Positions 27,366-37,661 of a DNA stretch of 64,000 nucleotides are shown in pieces (positions within the stretch are counted from its first letter, which is position 1; each line of letters starts with the position of its first letter). Made by a program: the position numbers and the translations under genes. The stretch is from contig CAMVSV010000004.1 in assembly GCA_947170265.1 (NCBI GenBank), forward strand, positions 31,649-95,648. The letters run 5' to 3'. The notes below the pieces were generated by a model. It was not told where the DNA came from and did not search any database. It saw only the letters and a list, made by a program, of their open reading frames with translations. This DNA is from an uncultured Prevotella sp. (lineage in GTDB: Bacteria > Bacteroidota > Bacteroidia > Bacteroidales > Bacteroidaceae).

Positions 27366-27611
27366 TTAAAGCTCAACACATAGACTCACTTTGTTTTTCT
27401 GCACTTCAACAAATCCTCCGAGAATGTCGAAACTGTTCAGCTCACCATCAACGGTTTTATAGTCCACGCTCCCTTTCTCCAGAGAAGAAATAATTGGAGC
27501 GTGGTCAATGAGAATCTCAAACCGTCCGAGAGAACCAGGCACAGTAACGCTTTCCACGCTACCGTTAAAAACGATCTTCTCTGGAGAAACGATTTTCAAG
27601 TTTAAACTCAT
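27366..27611 (-). CDS. atpC: ATP synthase F1 subunit epsilon, short form
   Basis: The protein has 81 residues, against about 135-140 in E. coli. It contains only the N-terminal beta-sandwich (LKIVSPEKIVFNGSVESVTV, GRFEILIDHAPIISSL, FVEVQKNKVSLCVE) and lacks the C-terminal helical hairpin that inhibits ATP hydrolysis. This short form is usual for Bacteroidota and is not a truncation. It directly follows atpD with an 18-base gap. Confidence 0.93.
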   Translation of the reverse strand: MSLNLKIVSPEKIVFNGSVESVTVPGSLGRFEILIDHAPIISSLEKGSVDYKTVDGELNSFDILGGFVEVQKNKVSLCVEL

Positions 27612-27629
27612 GTCTTTCCTTTTACTTTA

Positions 27630-29162
<1,533 letters not shown>

Positions 29163-29264
29163 TTATGTTTTAATATGATTCTTAATAAGTCTGTTTCTAT
29201 ATTCCTCTGCCGTTAGCCAAGCTGCCAACCTTTACAATATAGGGAGAATGGCAGCGAACATTCA

Positions 29265-30242
29265 CTAAATGCTAAGCTCGTCAAGCACTTTAATCAACTT
29301 CTTGTCAAACGGCTTGTCGCTGCGTATGGCTTCAGAGAGCGGCACATAAACTACTTCGTTGTTTCTCACGCCGACCATGATATTGCGTTGCCCCTGAAGA
29401 ATGGCTTCTATGGCACCCACTCCTGTACGGCTGGCAAGTATGCGGTCGCGAGCAGTAGGACGACCGCCACGCTGCAAGTGTCCGAGGATAGACACCCTTA
29501 CGTCGTAATCAGGGAACTCCTTCTTTACACGGTCTGCATAGTAGAGCGCACCGCACTTCGGACTCTCCGACACTATCACGATGCAACTCTTCTTTGACTT
29601 GCGTATGCCTCGTTCCATAAACCTTGACAACTGGTCCACATTGGTAGAATCCTCCGGAATGATAGCAGCCTCGGCACCGCATGCTATAGCACTATTCTGT
29701 GCCAGGAAACCAGCGTCCCTGCCCATCACCTCAATGAAGAATATCCTCTCATGGCTCTGAGCTGTGTCTCGTATGCGGTCCACGCATTCCATGATGGTGT
29801 TCATCGTGGTATCATAGCCTATAGTATTATCTGTACCATAAAGGTCGTTATCTATCGTTCCCGGCAATCCAATACAGCAGACATCATATTCCTGGGCAAA
29901 AGTCATGGCACCTGTAAGCGAACCGTTACCTCCTATCACAACGAGAGCATCTATCTCTTCCCGCTGCATATTCTCATAGGCTTTGGCTCTACCCTCTTCC
30001 GTGCAAAACTCCGCCGAACGAGCTGTCTTGAGTATCGTGCCTCCGCGGCGCACTATTCCACTCACGTCCTCCGTGGTAAATGGTCTTATCTCACCTTGCA
30101 CCAAGCCGTCATACCCACGATATATAGCCTTGATGTTAAAGCCATTGTATATTCCCGCACGCGTCACGGCACGAATGGCAGCATTCATTCCCGGCGCATC
30201 GCCTCCGGAAGTAAGCACTCCAATTGTCTTTATTTTAGCCAT
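29265..30242 (-). CDS. pfkA: 6-phosphofructokinase (ATP-type PfkA family)
   Basis: The 325-residue enzyme phosphorylates fructose 6-phosphate in glycolysis. It opens with [17 protein letters not shown], and the catalytic [19 protein letters not shown] follows the family pattern with its aspartates intact. The segment GGNGSLTGA (Asn at residue 106) replaces the usual GGDGS. The next residue is Gly, as in ATP-dependent enzymes; pyrophosphate-dependent ones carry Asp there. The sugar-phosphate site [14 protein letters not shown] is intact. It lies just upstream of atpD on the same strand and has its own strong promoter. Confidence 0.93.
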   Translation of the reverse strand: MAKIKTIGVLTSGGDAPGMNAAIRAVTRAGIYNGFNIKAIYRGYDGLVQGEIRPFTTEDVSGIVRRGGTILKTARSAEFCTEEGRAKAYENMQREEIDALVVIGGNGSLTGAMTFAQEYDVCCIGLPGTIDNDLYGTDNTIGYDTTMNTIMECVDRIRDTAQSHERIFFIEVMGRDAGFLAQNSAIACGAEAAIIPEDSTNVDQLSRFMERGIRKSKKSCIVIVSESPKCGALYYADRVKKEFPDYDVRVSILGHLQRGGRPTARDRILASRTGVGAIEAILQGQRNIMVGVRNNEVVYVPLSEAIRSDKPFDKKLIKVLDELSI

Positions 30243-30298
30243 ATTTAATCTTATATAAAGTTAACTTTTCTCCTATCTACCGTATTAGAAATCTTTCG

Positions 30299-30329
30299 CA
30301 AAGATACGGTATTTTTCTTTTACCAACAA
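30299..30329 (-). promoter_or_regulatory. Promoter of pfkA
   Basis: On the minus strand TTG is followed after 20 bases by TATCTTTG, a good Bacteroidota promoter. It lies 57 bases before the pfkA ATG. Confidence 0.7.
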
Positions 30330-30380
30330 CTTACCATGGAGTTTTTTTCCTACGCACTGTCAAGAATTGAAAGTTTTTAG

Positions 30381-30388
30381 TATTTTTG
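30381..30388 (+). promoter_or_regulatory. Candidate promoter element just before the first glycosyltransferase
   Basis: TATTTTTG fits the -7 consensus and ends four bases before the ATG at 30393, implying a leaderless or nearly leaderless transcript. The -33 match is weak. Confidence 0.4.
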
Positions 30389-30392
30389 CACC

Positions 30393-31331
30393 ATGAAGTT
30401 GTCAGTAATAATCCCGGCGTACAATGCAAAATCAACCATTGAGCGATGCATCAATGGTATAGTGAGCCAACTACCACGCGACTGTGAGGTGATAGTCGTG
30501 GACGACGGCTCTACTGATGCAACAGGCAACATCATTGACAAGCTGGCAGAAAGCCACGAACAGGTCGTGGTCATGCACACAACCAACCACGGACCGAGCG
30601 TTGCACGCAACAAGGCGCTCGATATTGCCAAGGGAGACTACATTACCTTTGCCGACAGCGACGACACTATAGCCCCCCATACATTGGAATATGCCTTGGA
30701 CACCATGCAGCAACATCCAGAATATGACATACTCGAATACCCAACCCATGTAGACAGAGGCACCGAGGGGCAATACGACGTATCATTCTCCGACTGCGCC
30801 TACCACTCATTCGCAGAATACTGGCTTAAGCTTCAGGGGTACAACCACTCATACGTTTGGAATAAGCTATATAAACGCGAACTGTTCAAAAACATCCGCT
30901 TCACGCCTGGGTACATCTTTGAAGACCTCTGGATACAACCTCTTCTCATGAAGAGAGCCTCCATCATTGCCACCACTTCAAAAGGATGCTACCTCTACAG
31001 CTACAACCCCGACGGACTATCCCACAATCTTGATGCCGCACAGCTCGAGATGGCAGTGAGGGCACATGCTCACACCCTAAGCGAGCTGTCAGCCACCCAC
31101 TCAGACAATCCTCATTTCTGCACCTATTACCTTAAAGCAGTAAACATACAGATTGACCTCTATTCCGCAACCGGCAATATCATTCTCGACTGTCACCCCA
31201 TTCCATGGAGTTATATTAAGCAAATCACAGGTAAAGCCCTTATTAAAGCAATAATCCTTAAACTGTTGGGGCTAAAAATGTTATGTAAAATCATTAATCT
31301 AACACATAAAACAACGAATGCCACTCATTAG
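30393..31331 (+). CDS. Glycosyltransferase family 2 protein
   Basis: The 312-residue protein has a GT-A fold. It starts with LSVIIPAYNAKSTIERCI, has the nucleotide-sugar segment VIVVDDGSTD, the NHGPSVARNKALDIAKGDY turn and the metal-binding ADSDD motif. The C-terminal half (about 200-312) is family-variable and gives no acceptor information. It is the first of three glycosyltransferase genes and overlaps the next by 14 bases, which implies coupled translation. The most likely role is adding sugars to a surface polysaccharide or lipopolysaccharide, inferred from the set. Confidence 0.9.
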   Translation: MKLSVIIPAYNAKSTIERCINGIVSQLPRDCEVIVVDDGSTDATGNIIDKLAESHEQVVVMHTTNHGPSVARNKALDIAKGDYITFADSDDTIAPHTLEYALDTMQQHPEYDILEYPTHVDRGTEGQYDVSFSDCAYHSFAEYWLKLQGYNHSYVWNKLYKRELFKNIRFTPGYIFEDLWIQPLLMKRASIIATTSKGCYLYSYNPDGLSHNLDAAQLEMAVRAHAHTLSELSATHSDNPHFCTYYLKAVNIQIDLYSATGNIILDCHPIPWSYIKQITGKALIKAIILKLLGLKMLCKIINLTHKTTNATH

Positions 31332-32268
31332 CTTCATCATTCCATCGTTCAACCTTCCCTCCGATTACCTTTTGGAGTGCGTCAAGAGTATCCTGGCTCT
31401 CCCTCTCTCGGAGCAGGAACGAGAAATAATACTCATCGATGATGGTTCAGACACAAACCAGCTTGAGAGCCTTGGTGACCTCAAGAACCAAGTCCTATTC
31501 ATAAGACAGAAAAACAGTGGACTAAGTGCTGCACGAAACAGAGGAATAGAACTCTGCACAGGAAGGTTCATTCAGTTTGTCGACGGCGACGACGCTCTCG
31601 TGAAAGAAGCCTATGCCCACTGCATTGACATTATAAAGAATGACAGCGATGCCGATTTTATCAAGTTCCAGATGACAAGCAACAAGCCTTCCGCCACATC
31701 GCTGCATGACGACCATCCCGTGGCAGGCACCACCTACATGCGCCATAACAACCTTCAAGCCAGTGCATGCTCTTACCTGTTCAAGAAAAGCATACTCGGA
31801 GAGCTGCGGTTCACCAACGGCATCTACCACGAAGACGAGGAGTTCACCCCACTGCTTATGATACGTTCCGAGCGACTCATTGCCACCAACGCACCAGCCT
31901 ACAGCTACAGAAAGCGTCCCAACTCCATTACGCAGAGCATAGATACGAGCACCATCCTCAAACGCCTTGACGACAAGCAGCAGGTACTCCTGCGTCTTTA
32001 CGACATAGCGTGCCACCAGCACACCGACAGTCGCACGGCACTCCTCAGAAGGGTCTATCAGTTGGAGATGGACTATATATATAATGTGATTACCGACACT
32101 CGTTCCTCGCAACAACTCGAGCAACGCATAGCCGCCCTTAGCAACGCCGGTCTCTTCCCTCTTGCCAAAGCTAACTACACAAGCAAGTACAAATGGTTCC
32201 GCAGAATGTCAAAAAGCAAGGCAGGCAGACATATCCTGCTCGCCACCCTGCCCCATCTCAAAGCATGA
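31318..32268 (+). CDS. Glycosyltransferase family 2 protein
   Basis: The 316-residue protein has the GT-A signatures LISFIIPSFNLPSDYLLECV, EIILIDDGSD, the QKNSGLSAARNRGIE turn and the DxD-type motif FVDGDDAL. It is clearly a paralogue of the upstream gene. The start ATG lies inside the end of that gene, and its stop is four bases before the next start, so the three genes form one transcription unit. The C-terminal 100 residues are helical and basic (KWFRRMSKSKAGRH), consistent with peripheral attachment to the inner membrane. The substrate is unknown. Confidence 0.9.
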   Translation: MPLISFIIPSFNLPSDYLLECVKSILALPLSEQEREIILIDDGSDTNQLESLGDLKNQVLFIRQKNSGLSAARNRGIELCTGRFIQFVDGDDALVKEAYAHCIDIIKNDSDADFIKFQMTSNKPSATSLHDDHPVAGTTYMRHNNLQASACSYLFKKSILGELRFTNGIYHEDEEFTPLLMIRSERLIATNAPAYSYRKRPNSITQSIDTSTILKRLDDKQQVLLRLYDIACHQHTDSRTALLRRVYQLEMDYIYNVITDTRSSQQLEQRIAALSNAGLFPLAKANYTSKYKWFRRMSKSKAGRHILLATLPHLKA

Positions 32269-32272
32269 CGAC

Positions 32273-33373
32273 ATGAAGATACTACTCATTGGGGAATACA
32301 GCAACCTGCATGCCACACTCGCCAAGGGACTGCGTGCCATCGGACACTCCGTAACGGTTATTTCTGACGGCACACGATGGCGAAACTATCAGCGCGACAT
32401 AGATCTGAGTTTCAATCCCGACTCGAGGCTCGGGAAATTAAAATACATTGCGCGACTCCTGTCGCTGCTACCAAAGATGCGTGGATACGATGTAGTTCAG
32501 CTCATCAATCCCGACTGTTTCGCACTGAAAGCCGAACGGCAGTATTACATATTCAACTACCTCATGCGGCACAACGCCAAGGTGTTTGTAGGGGCTTTCG
32601 GCACCGATTGGTGCTGGGTTTACTCCGGACTCCACGATCATCTGTTCAGATATGGCGACTACTACATCGGCAACAGACAGCGGCTCAGCGAACCATCGGT
32701 CAAGAAAGACATATCCGAATGGATAGACACACCAAAAGGAGAATACAGCAAATATGTTCACGGTCATTGCCACGGCATTCCTGCATGTCTCTATGAATAT
32801 TATGAGTGCTACTCCAGATACTTCGCTGGAAAAACACGCTTCCTTCCACTACCCATCGTGCCACAGCACCACGCACCCATAACACCATTTGAAGGATTTC
32901 CCATAAGGTTCTTCATTGGCATCGACACCCGTCGTTCGCAATACAAAGGCACCGACATCATGTATGAAGCACTGAAGGACATCAAACGCGACTATCCTCA
33001 ACAATGCGAGATTGTGAAAGCCGAACATGTGCCATTCAACCAATATGTTGAGATGATGGACAGTTGCCATTGTGTGCTTGATCAACTCTATTCCTACACC
33101 CCTGCCATGAATGCCCTGCAAGCCATGGAAAAGGGATTGGTAAACATCGGGGGAGGAGAACCGGAGAACTATGAAATCCTTGATGAGAAACAGCTAAAGC
33201 CCATTGTCAACGTAGAACCGACATACGACAGTGTCTATCAAGCTCTCAAACAAATCATCCTTCATCCAGAACAGCTTCCGGCACTGCAACAGCAAAGCAT
33301 AGAGTATGTCAAGCGACACCATGACTACATATCCGTAGCACGGCTATACGTTGATTTCTACAATGCAGGATGA
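32273..33373 (+). CDS. Glycosyltransferase of the GT-B (family 4/1-like) type
   Basis: The protein has 366 residues from the ATG at 32273. Earlier in-frame starts would overlap the previous gene and add an unrelated leader. It begins MKILLIGEYSNLHATLAKGL, typical of a GT-B N-terminal Rossmann domain, and has RSQYKGTDIMYEALKDI in the C-terminal domain. The donor-site segment normally written as E-x7-E appears as ALQAMEKGLVNIGGGEPENYE. It closes the three-gene glycosyltransferase unit and nearly meets the convergent AlkD-like gene. Donor and acceptor are unknown. Confidence 0.82.
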   Translation: MKILLIGEYSNLHATLAKGLRAIGHSVTVISDGTRWRNYQRDIDLSFNPDSRLGKLKYIARLLSLLPKMRGYDVVQLINPDCFALKAERQYYIFNYLMRHNAKVFVGAFGTDWCWVYSGLHDHLFRYGDYYIGNRQRLSEPSVKKDISEWIDTPKGEYSKYVHGHCHGIPACLYEYYECYSRYFAGKTRFLPLPIVPQHHAPITPFEGFPIRFFIGIDTRRSQYKGTDIMYEALKDIKRDYPQQCEIVKAEHVPFNQYVEMMDSCHCVLDQLYSYTPAMNALQAMEKGLVNIGGGEPENYEILDEKQLKPIVNVEPTYDSVYQALKQIILHPEQLPALQQQSIEYVKRHHDYISVARLYVDFYNAG

Positions 33374-33389
33374 ATAGAACAGTTGCCTG

Positions 33390-34010
33390 TCAATCAGCCT
33401 CAGGTCGGTGACTCTCCAATATATCGTTGACTGTTTGTTCCCTTTCCGGCATTACGTCGCAAAGAATGACGAGACTGTTCATTACTGCATGGCGCAAGGC
33501 ATAGCCACCATTGCGGAATGCCACTGCTGCCCGTTTGATATATATATCCACTTCTTCATTGCCCATCGACACTCGTCGTCTGAACATGGCAGAAAGAATG
33601 TGATATCCTATCAGTTGTTCTGTCTCTTTTTCGCCTTCAATACAATTCCATGCCACCGACTTGGCACAACTCAGATGTTGAAACAAGTTCATTGAGGCTA
33701 TTTCTGCCATTTCTATGGTTGGCATTTCATCTATCCAAGCCATTGCCTCTTGCTCCGTCATCTGCTCATGTGGCATTATCAACGTGGCAAGAATCTTACA
33801 CTCGCGAACATTCTCCTTCCAGAGTTCCGAGGCAAGGGCATGGTTCTTACCATAGTCGGCAGCCATCTCTTTTAGTTGCGGCAGCCCCACGCCCCAATTC
33901 AGTTTGTAGTCCAATCCTTTGTTCTTCATTGAATGGAATGCCACTCCATTCATGTGAAGTCTGAACGACTGTTTTATGGCTTTAACCTTGTCCTTCACTT
34001 GCTGTTCCAT
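33390..34010 (-). CDS. DNA alkylation repair (AlkD-like) HEAT-repeat protein
   Basis: The 206-residue all-helical protein resembles the AlkD/AlkC-like HEAT-repeat family (DNA_alkylation). Recognisable parts are YKLNWGVGLPQLKEMAADYGK and ASELWKENVRECKILATLIM, matching the first HEAT repeats that hold DNA. The usual catalytic Asp/Trp arrangement of Bacillus AlkD cannot be confirmed by eye, so glycosylase activity is not certain. It is the last gene of a six-gene minus-strand run, 34 bases after the dipeptidyl peptidase gene. Confidence 0.75.
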   Translation of the reverse strand: MEQQVKDKVKAIKQSFRLHMNGVAFHSMKNKGLDYKLNWGVGLPQLKEMAADYGKNHALASELWKENVRECKILATLIMPHEQMTEQEAMAWIDEMPTIEMAEIASMNLFQHLSCAKSVAWNCIEGEKETEQLIGYHILSAMFRRRVSMGNEEVDIYIKRAAVAFRNGGYALRHAVMNSLVILCDVMPEREQTVNDILESHRPEAD

Positions 34011-34044
34011 ACCGAAAGTGTTACTTCGTCATTGTAGTATGTAG

Positions 34045-36015
34045 TTATATTAGAGTGGCATATTCCTTACTGTACCTGAGCATCTGACTGGTATAGGTTT
34101 CCGAATAGTCGATAGTAATGTCAGCCACCTTGCCATCGGCATTTTCCACCACGGTCAGTCTTGGGTTTACAAACCCCTTATACGGTGCTATGTTCAAGTG
34201 TTCATACCTGCTCAGCACTTCTTGGTGAAGAGTCTCATCCACCTTCACTGCATAGTTTTCCACAAGCTCTCTCGCAGCTTCATAGTCACCTTCGCTTTTT
34301 ATGCGTTGCACCTCAGCAAGCAACTGTGCGAACAGGTCTCTGAGCCTTCCATAGTCGTTTATGCGCAGGAAGGTCTTCCCATTGACTTTCTCCAATGCCA
34401 CCACATCATTGCCATGACTTAATGCCCATCGGGCAATGAGCGCACGGTTACGCATGTGTGCCTCTTCTATATGCTGTCCCGGTGTTATTCTCACAAGCTG
34501 GGTCATCAATCCATTGAGCATATATTTGTAATATTGCGACTTATATGCTTCTTCATCGGACAGCAAACCCAGCTCTACCATTTTCCTATCAGCTATATAG
34601 TAGAGCCCAAACAGGTCTGCCCTTGCCTCTTCTATGGTGTTGCCATAGGCTTTGAGGGAGTCAGGGTCAACTCCTTCAAGCAGTTGTCCGCTACCATGTC
34701 CGAGACATTCGTGAAGGTCGGTGTGGAGGTCGTCACAAAGGCTGCCCCACTCTTTCACCCATTGTCTCACCTGCGGGTCGTCAATGAACTCGTCGTCGAA
34801 GCCATTGCCGGCAGCAGCCTCGTCATAGGCATGTGTGAGATTGGTTATCGTAACGCTCTTGCTTCCATGTTCAGCCCTTATCCAGTCGGCATTGGGCAGA
34901 TTTATCCCGATGGCACTCGACGGATATTCCTCTCCACCGAGCATGGCAGCCTCAATGGCTTTTGCCGTGACACCCTTCACCACGCTTTTCTTAAACCGCT
35001 TGTCTACTGGACTATGGTCTTCAAACCATTGAGCATTGTTGCTTATGGTCTGTGTTCGTTTTGTAGCTTCTTCATCCTGTATCTCAACAATGCCTTCCCA
35101 TGTACCCTTTAAAGCCAGTGGGTCACCATAGACTTCAATAAATCCGTTTATGAAATCAATCTTTCCATCCTGACATTTAACCCATTCTATCGAGTAGTCG
35201 TCGAAATCTCTCAGGTCGCCGGTCTCATAGTATCTCACCAGCTTGTCTATAACATCTTTCTGTTGCAGGTTCTCGGCATACTGTTCGGCTTTTTTCAGCC
35301 ACATACAAATTTTCTTTATGGCTTCACCATATCTGCCATCAGCTTTCCACACATCCTCCACGACCTCACCGTCGCGTTTCACGAGCGTGGAGTTGAGTCC
35401 CCATGAGGGCTGCTGCCTCTCATCGCTCTTCTTGGAGTAATATTCCTCAGCTTCTGCCTGTGTCACTCCCGAGTAGAAGTTACATGCGGAGCTCACCACC
35501 AGGTCGTCACCGGCGGCTTTGTTCACTCTCTTGGGAAGCATCTCCATGTCAAATATTACGGGCATCAGCTCGTCGAAGCCCTTGTCCAATGCGTCCATAT
35601 CCACATCCTTACCCTGAGCCTTCAGCTTTTGAGCCATGGCGTTGCAACATTCTTCTTTCTGTTTGAGAAGAAACTCCATCGGGAAGCCGGGTGCTATTTT
35701 CTCGCAACCGTAGTGATGATAGATACCGTTGGAGAACCACACCCGCTTCAGATACACTTCAAAGGCTTTGAAGTCTGATGATTCTCTGTCGCCTTGATAC
35801 TGTTCATATATGGTTTCGAGCAACCGGCGTATGCGAAGGTTGTAGGCTCCCTGCTGGTCAAAGGTGATGTCTCTGCCATAGAGCGTGGCTTTTGCCAGAC
35901 AATACACCATGCACTTCTGCTGCAGTGTAAGCTTCTCAAAACCATTCACACGGTAATGCAGGAGCTGCAAGTCGGCAAAACGCTCGTCAATGTAATTGAA
36001 TTTATCTTGTGTCAT
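34045..36015 (-). CDS. Dipeptidyl peptidase III (M49 family)
   Basis: The 656-residue zinc peptidase would remove dipeptides from the N-terminus of short peptides. The metal motif HExxGH is present as HECLGH (435-440), and the downstream Glu ligand lies in EEARADL (462-468), both diagnostic of M49. No signal peptide is visible, so it is probably cytoplasmic. Bacteroidota copies are frequently annotated as dihydrofolate reductase, which the sequence does not support. It lies 29 bases after the AraC-type gene and precedes the AlkD-like gene. Confidence 0.9.
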   Translation of the reverse strand: MTQDKFNYIDERFADLQLLHYRVNGFEKLTLQQKCMVYCLAKATLYGRDITFDQQGAYNLRIRRLLETIYEQYQGDRESSDFKAFEVYLKRVWFSNGIYHHYGCEKIAPGFPMEFLLKQKEECCNAMAQKLKAQGKDVDMDALDKGFDELMPVIFDMEMLPKRVNKAAGDDLVVSSACNFYSGVTQAEAEEYYSKKSDERQQPSWGLNSTLVKRDGEVVEDVWKADGRYGEAIKKICMWLKKAEQYAENLQQKDVIDKLVRYYETGDLRDFDDYSIEWVKCQDGKIDFINGFIEVYGDPLALKGTWEGIVEIQDEEATKRTQTISNNAQWFEDHSPVDKRFKKSVVKGVTAKAIEAAMLGGEEYPSSAIGINLPNADWIRAEHGSKSVTITNLTHAYDEAAAGNGFDDEFIDDPQVRQWVKEWGSLCDDLHTDLHECLGHGSGQLLEGVDPDSLKAYGNTIEEARADLFGLYYIADRKMVELGLLSDEEAYKSQYYKYMLNGLMTQLVRITPGQHIEEAHMRNRALIARWALSHGNDVVALEKVNGKTFLRINDYGRLRDLFAQLLAEVQRIKSEGDYEAARELVENYAVKVDETLHQEVLSRYEHLNIAPYKGFVNPRLTVVENADGKVADITIDYSETYTSQMLRYSKEYATLI

Positions 36016-36044
36016 AATAAATGTTGTTCTATCAGTTCAAAGAA

Positions 36045-36488
36045 TCATAATTCCTGGGGCGCCTTTGTCTTGTTTTCCCTAAACTTGTGGGGAGTGGTGC
36101 CTTCAACGGCTGTAAATGCCGTATAGAACGACTGCCGGTTGGAAAATCCCACAAGCTCTCCAATCTCTTCTATGGTGGTGTTTCTGCTCTCGGGCATGGC
36201 GAGCAGCTTCTTTGCATCAGCCACGCGAAACTGGTTCACATAGGCAGCATAATGCATGTGGTAGCGCTCGTTTATCGTTGCCGACACATACCTTGCATTG
36301 GTGCCAAGGTCTTCAGCCAGCTGTTTCATGGAATAATCCTTGACAAGATATTTCTTCTCCTCGAAGATTATCCTGTGTATTCCCTGCTTCAAGCTATCCA
36401 TCAGCTCCTTACTGATATGAAGACCTCTTGTTTTCTTTTCTATTCTCGTGTTTTCTGTCTCTGACATTCTTGTTGCCTTTTGTTTCAT
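36045..36488 (-). CDS. Compact AraC-type transcription regulator
   Basis: The protein has about 147 residues from the ATG at 36488; a GTG at 36494 overlapping the maf stop is also possible. Nearly the whole chain is an AraC/XylS DNA-binding domain. The first helix-turn-helix is YSMKQLAEDLGTNARYVSATI, in two adjoining pieces, and the second is TTIEEIGELVGFSNRQSFYTAF followed by GTTPHKFR. There is no room for a sensory domain. Sitting inside an operon of housekeeping genes, it may regulate that operon or a distant target. No operator can be identified. Confidence 0.85.
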   Translation of the reverse strand: MKQKATRMSETENTRIEKKTRGLHISKELMDSLKQGIHRIIFEEKKYLVKDYSMKQLAEDLGTNARYVSATINERYHMHYAAYVNQFRVADAKKLLAMPESRNTTIEEIGELVGFSNRQSFYTAFTAVEGTTPHKFRENKTKAPQEL

Positions 36489-36490
36489 AC

Positions 36491-37099
36491 TCACAGCACA
36501 GAGTCCTCATGGCTGTCGTCAACAAAGCGCTGCAGCTCTGTCCAGATGCGCTGCACAGGCAGACCCATGACGTTGAAATAGCTGCCTTCAAGCCTTGTCA
36601 CACCCACATAGCCTATCCATTCCTGTATGCCATAGGCACCAGCCTTGTCGAAAGGACGGTAACGGTCTATGTAGTAGTCTATCTCTTCGGAAGATAGTGT
36701 GCCGAAGGTGACCTTTGTAGACACGGAGAAACTATGCTTGCGTTTCTGTGATGTGAAGCACACGCCGGTGGCAACCTCATGGGTGCAGCCGCTGAGTTCC
36801 TGAAGCATGGCGCGCGCCTGAGCAGCATCCTTCGGCTTGCCCAGCACATGGGAGTTAACTATTACGACGGTGTCGGCAGTTATCACTATCTCCCTATCGG
36901 CAACAATGCCTTCATAGGGCTTTGCCTTAAGCTCCGCAAGATAACGGGCTATGTTCTCCGTGGGCATATCGGCAGGATAGTTCTCGTCTATACCCGGTAT
37001 GACCTTCACTTCAAAATCAAGGTTCAAGCCGGCAAGCAATTCCTTTCTGCGAGGGGAGTTGCTCGCCAATATCAGCTTATATGGAAAAGGTATCAGCAT
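36491..37099 (-). CDS. maf: Maf-family nucleotide pyrophosphatase
   Basis: The 202-residue protein has the family signature ILASNSPRRKELLAGL, the conserved ITADTVVIVNSHVLGKP block and GAYGIQEW near the C-terminus. Maf proteins hydrolyse non-canonical or excess nucleoside triphosphates such as dTTP and UTP. Which nucleotide this member prefers cannot be seen. Its TGA stop overlaps the possible GTG start of the AraC-type gene, so the two are likely coupled. Confidence 0.92.
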   Translation of the reverse strand: MLIPFPYKLILASNSPRRKELLAGLNLDFEVKVIPGIDENYPADMPTENIARYLAELKAKPYEGIVADREIVITADTVVIVNSHVLGKPKDAAQARAMLQELSGCTHEVATGVCFTSQKRKHSFSVSTKVTFGTLSSEEIDYYIDRYRPFDKAGAYGIQEWIGYVGVTRLEGSYFNVMGLPVQRIWTELQRFVDDSHEDSVL

Positions 37100-37138
37100 C
37101 TTCTGTCTGTTATCTGAATTGTTTACAAACCAAATGGC

Positions 37139-37657
37139 TCACCAACCGAAGGCTCTGGCACTGCTGAGCCATTTGCCTTGTGAGCGCAACACCTGCTCAA
37201 TGACGTCGCGGCAACAACCCATGCCTCCGGCATAATGGCTTACATATAGCGACACATCCTTGATGTCAGCACATGCGTCGGCGGGACAACAGGCACATGC
37301 CGACTGTTTCATTATCTCATAGTCGGGAATGTCGTCACCCATGTAAATCACCTCATCGTTATCATAGCCATATTTCTCAAGGAAGGCTTCCCATGTGGTG
37401 ATTTTCACTGCACATTTCATATATATGTCTTCCACTCCGAGCCGTCGGTAGCGCTGTTCTATGGCCTTGGAGTTGCCTCCGGTGATAATGGCTATTCGTA
37501 TACCCGACTTCTGTGCAAGCTGTATGGCATAGCCATCCTTGATATTGACGGTGCGCATAGGCTCGCCGTCGACATCCATAGGTATCGTTGACTGCGACAG
37601 CACACCGTCAACGTCAAACACTATTGCTCGTATTTTCCTTAAATCATAGTCTATCAT
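37139..37657 (-). CDS. KdsC-like HAD phosphatase (3-deoxy-D-manno-octulosonate 8-phosphate phosphatase family)
   Basis: The protein has 172 residues from the ATG at 37657, chosen because it follows the previous stop by five bases and has AGGAG upstream. Starts at 37684 or 37735 would overlap the preceding gene. HAD motif I is FDVDGVLS, the Thr motif is ITGGNSKAIEQR, and motif IV is GDDIPDYEIM. Size and lack of a cap domain fit the tetrameric KdsC class, which dephosphorylates Kdo 8-phosphate in lipid A-core synthesis. Related small HAD phosphatases cannot be fully excluded. Confidence 0.83.
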   Translation of the reverse strand: MIDYDLRKIRAIVFDVDGVLSQSTIPMDVDGEPMRTVNIKDGYAIQLAQKSGIRIAIITGGNSKAIEQRYRRLGVEDIYMKCAVKITTWEAFLEKYGYDNDEVIYMGDDIPDYEIMKQSACACCPADACADIKDVSLYVSHYAGGMGCCRDVIEQVLRSQGKWLSSARAFGW

Positions 37658-37661
37658 ATCG

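Noticed and set aside
27366..27611. Truncated atpC pseudogene
   Set aside because: The short epsilon subunit is a known Bacteroidota form and the reading frame is intact within the operon.
34045..36015. Dihydrofolate reductase
   Set aside because: This common database label does not fit: the HECLGH and EEARAD motifs and the 656-residue length identify dipeptidyl peptidase III.
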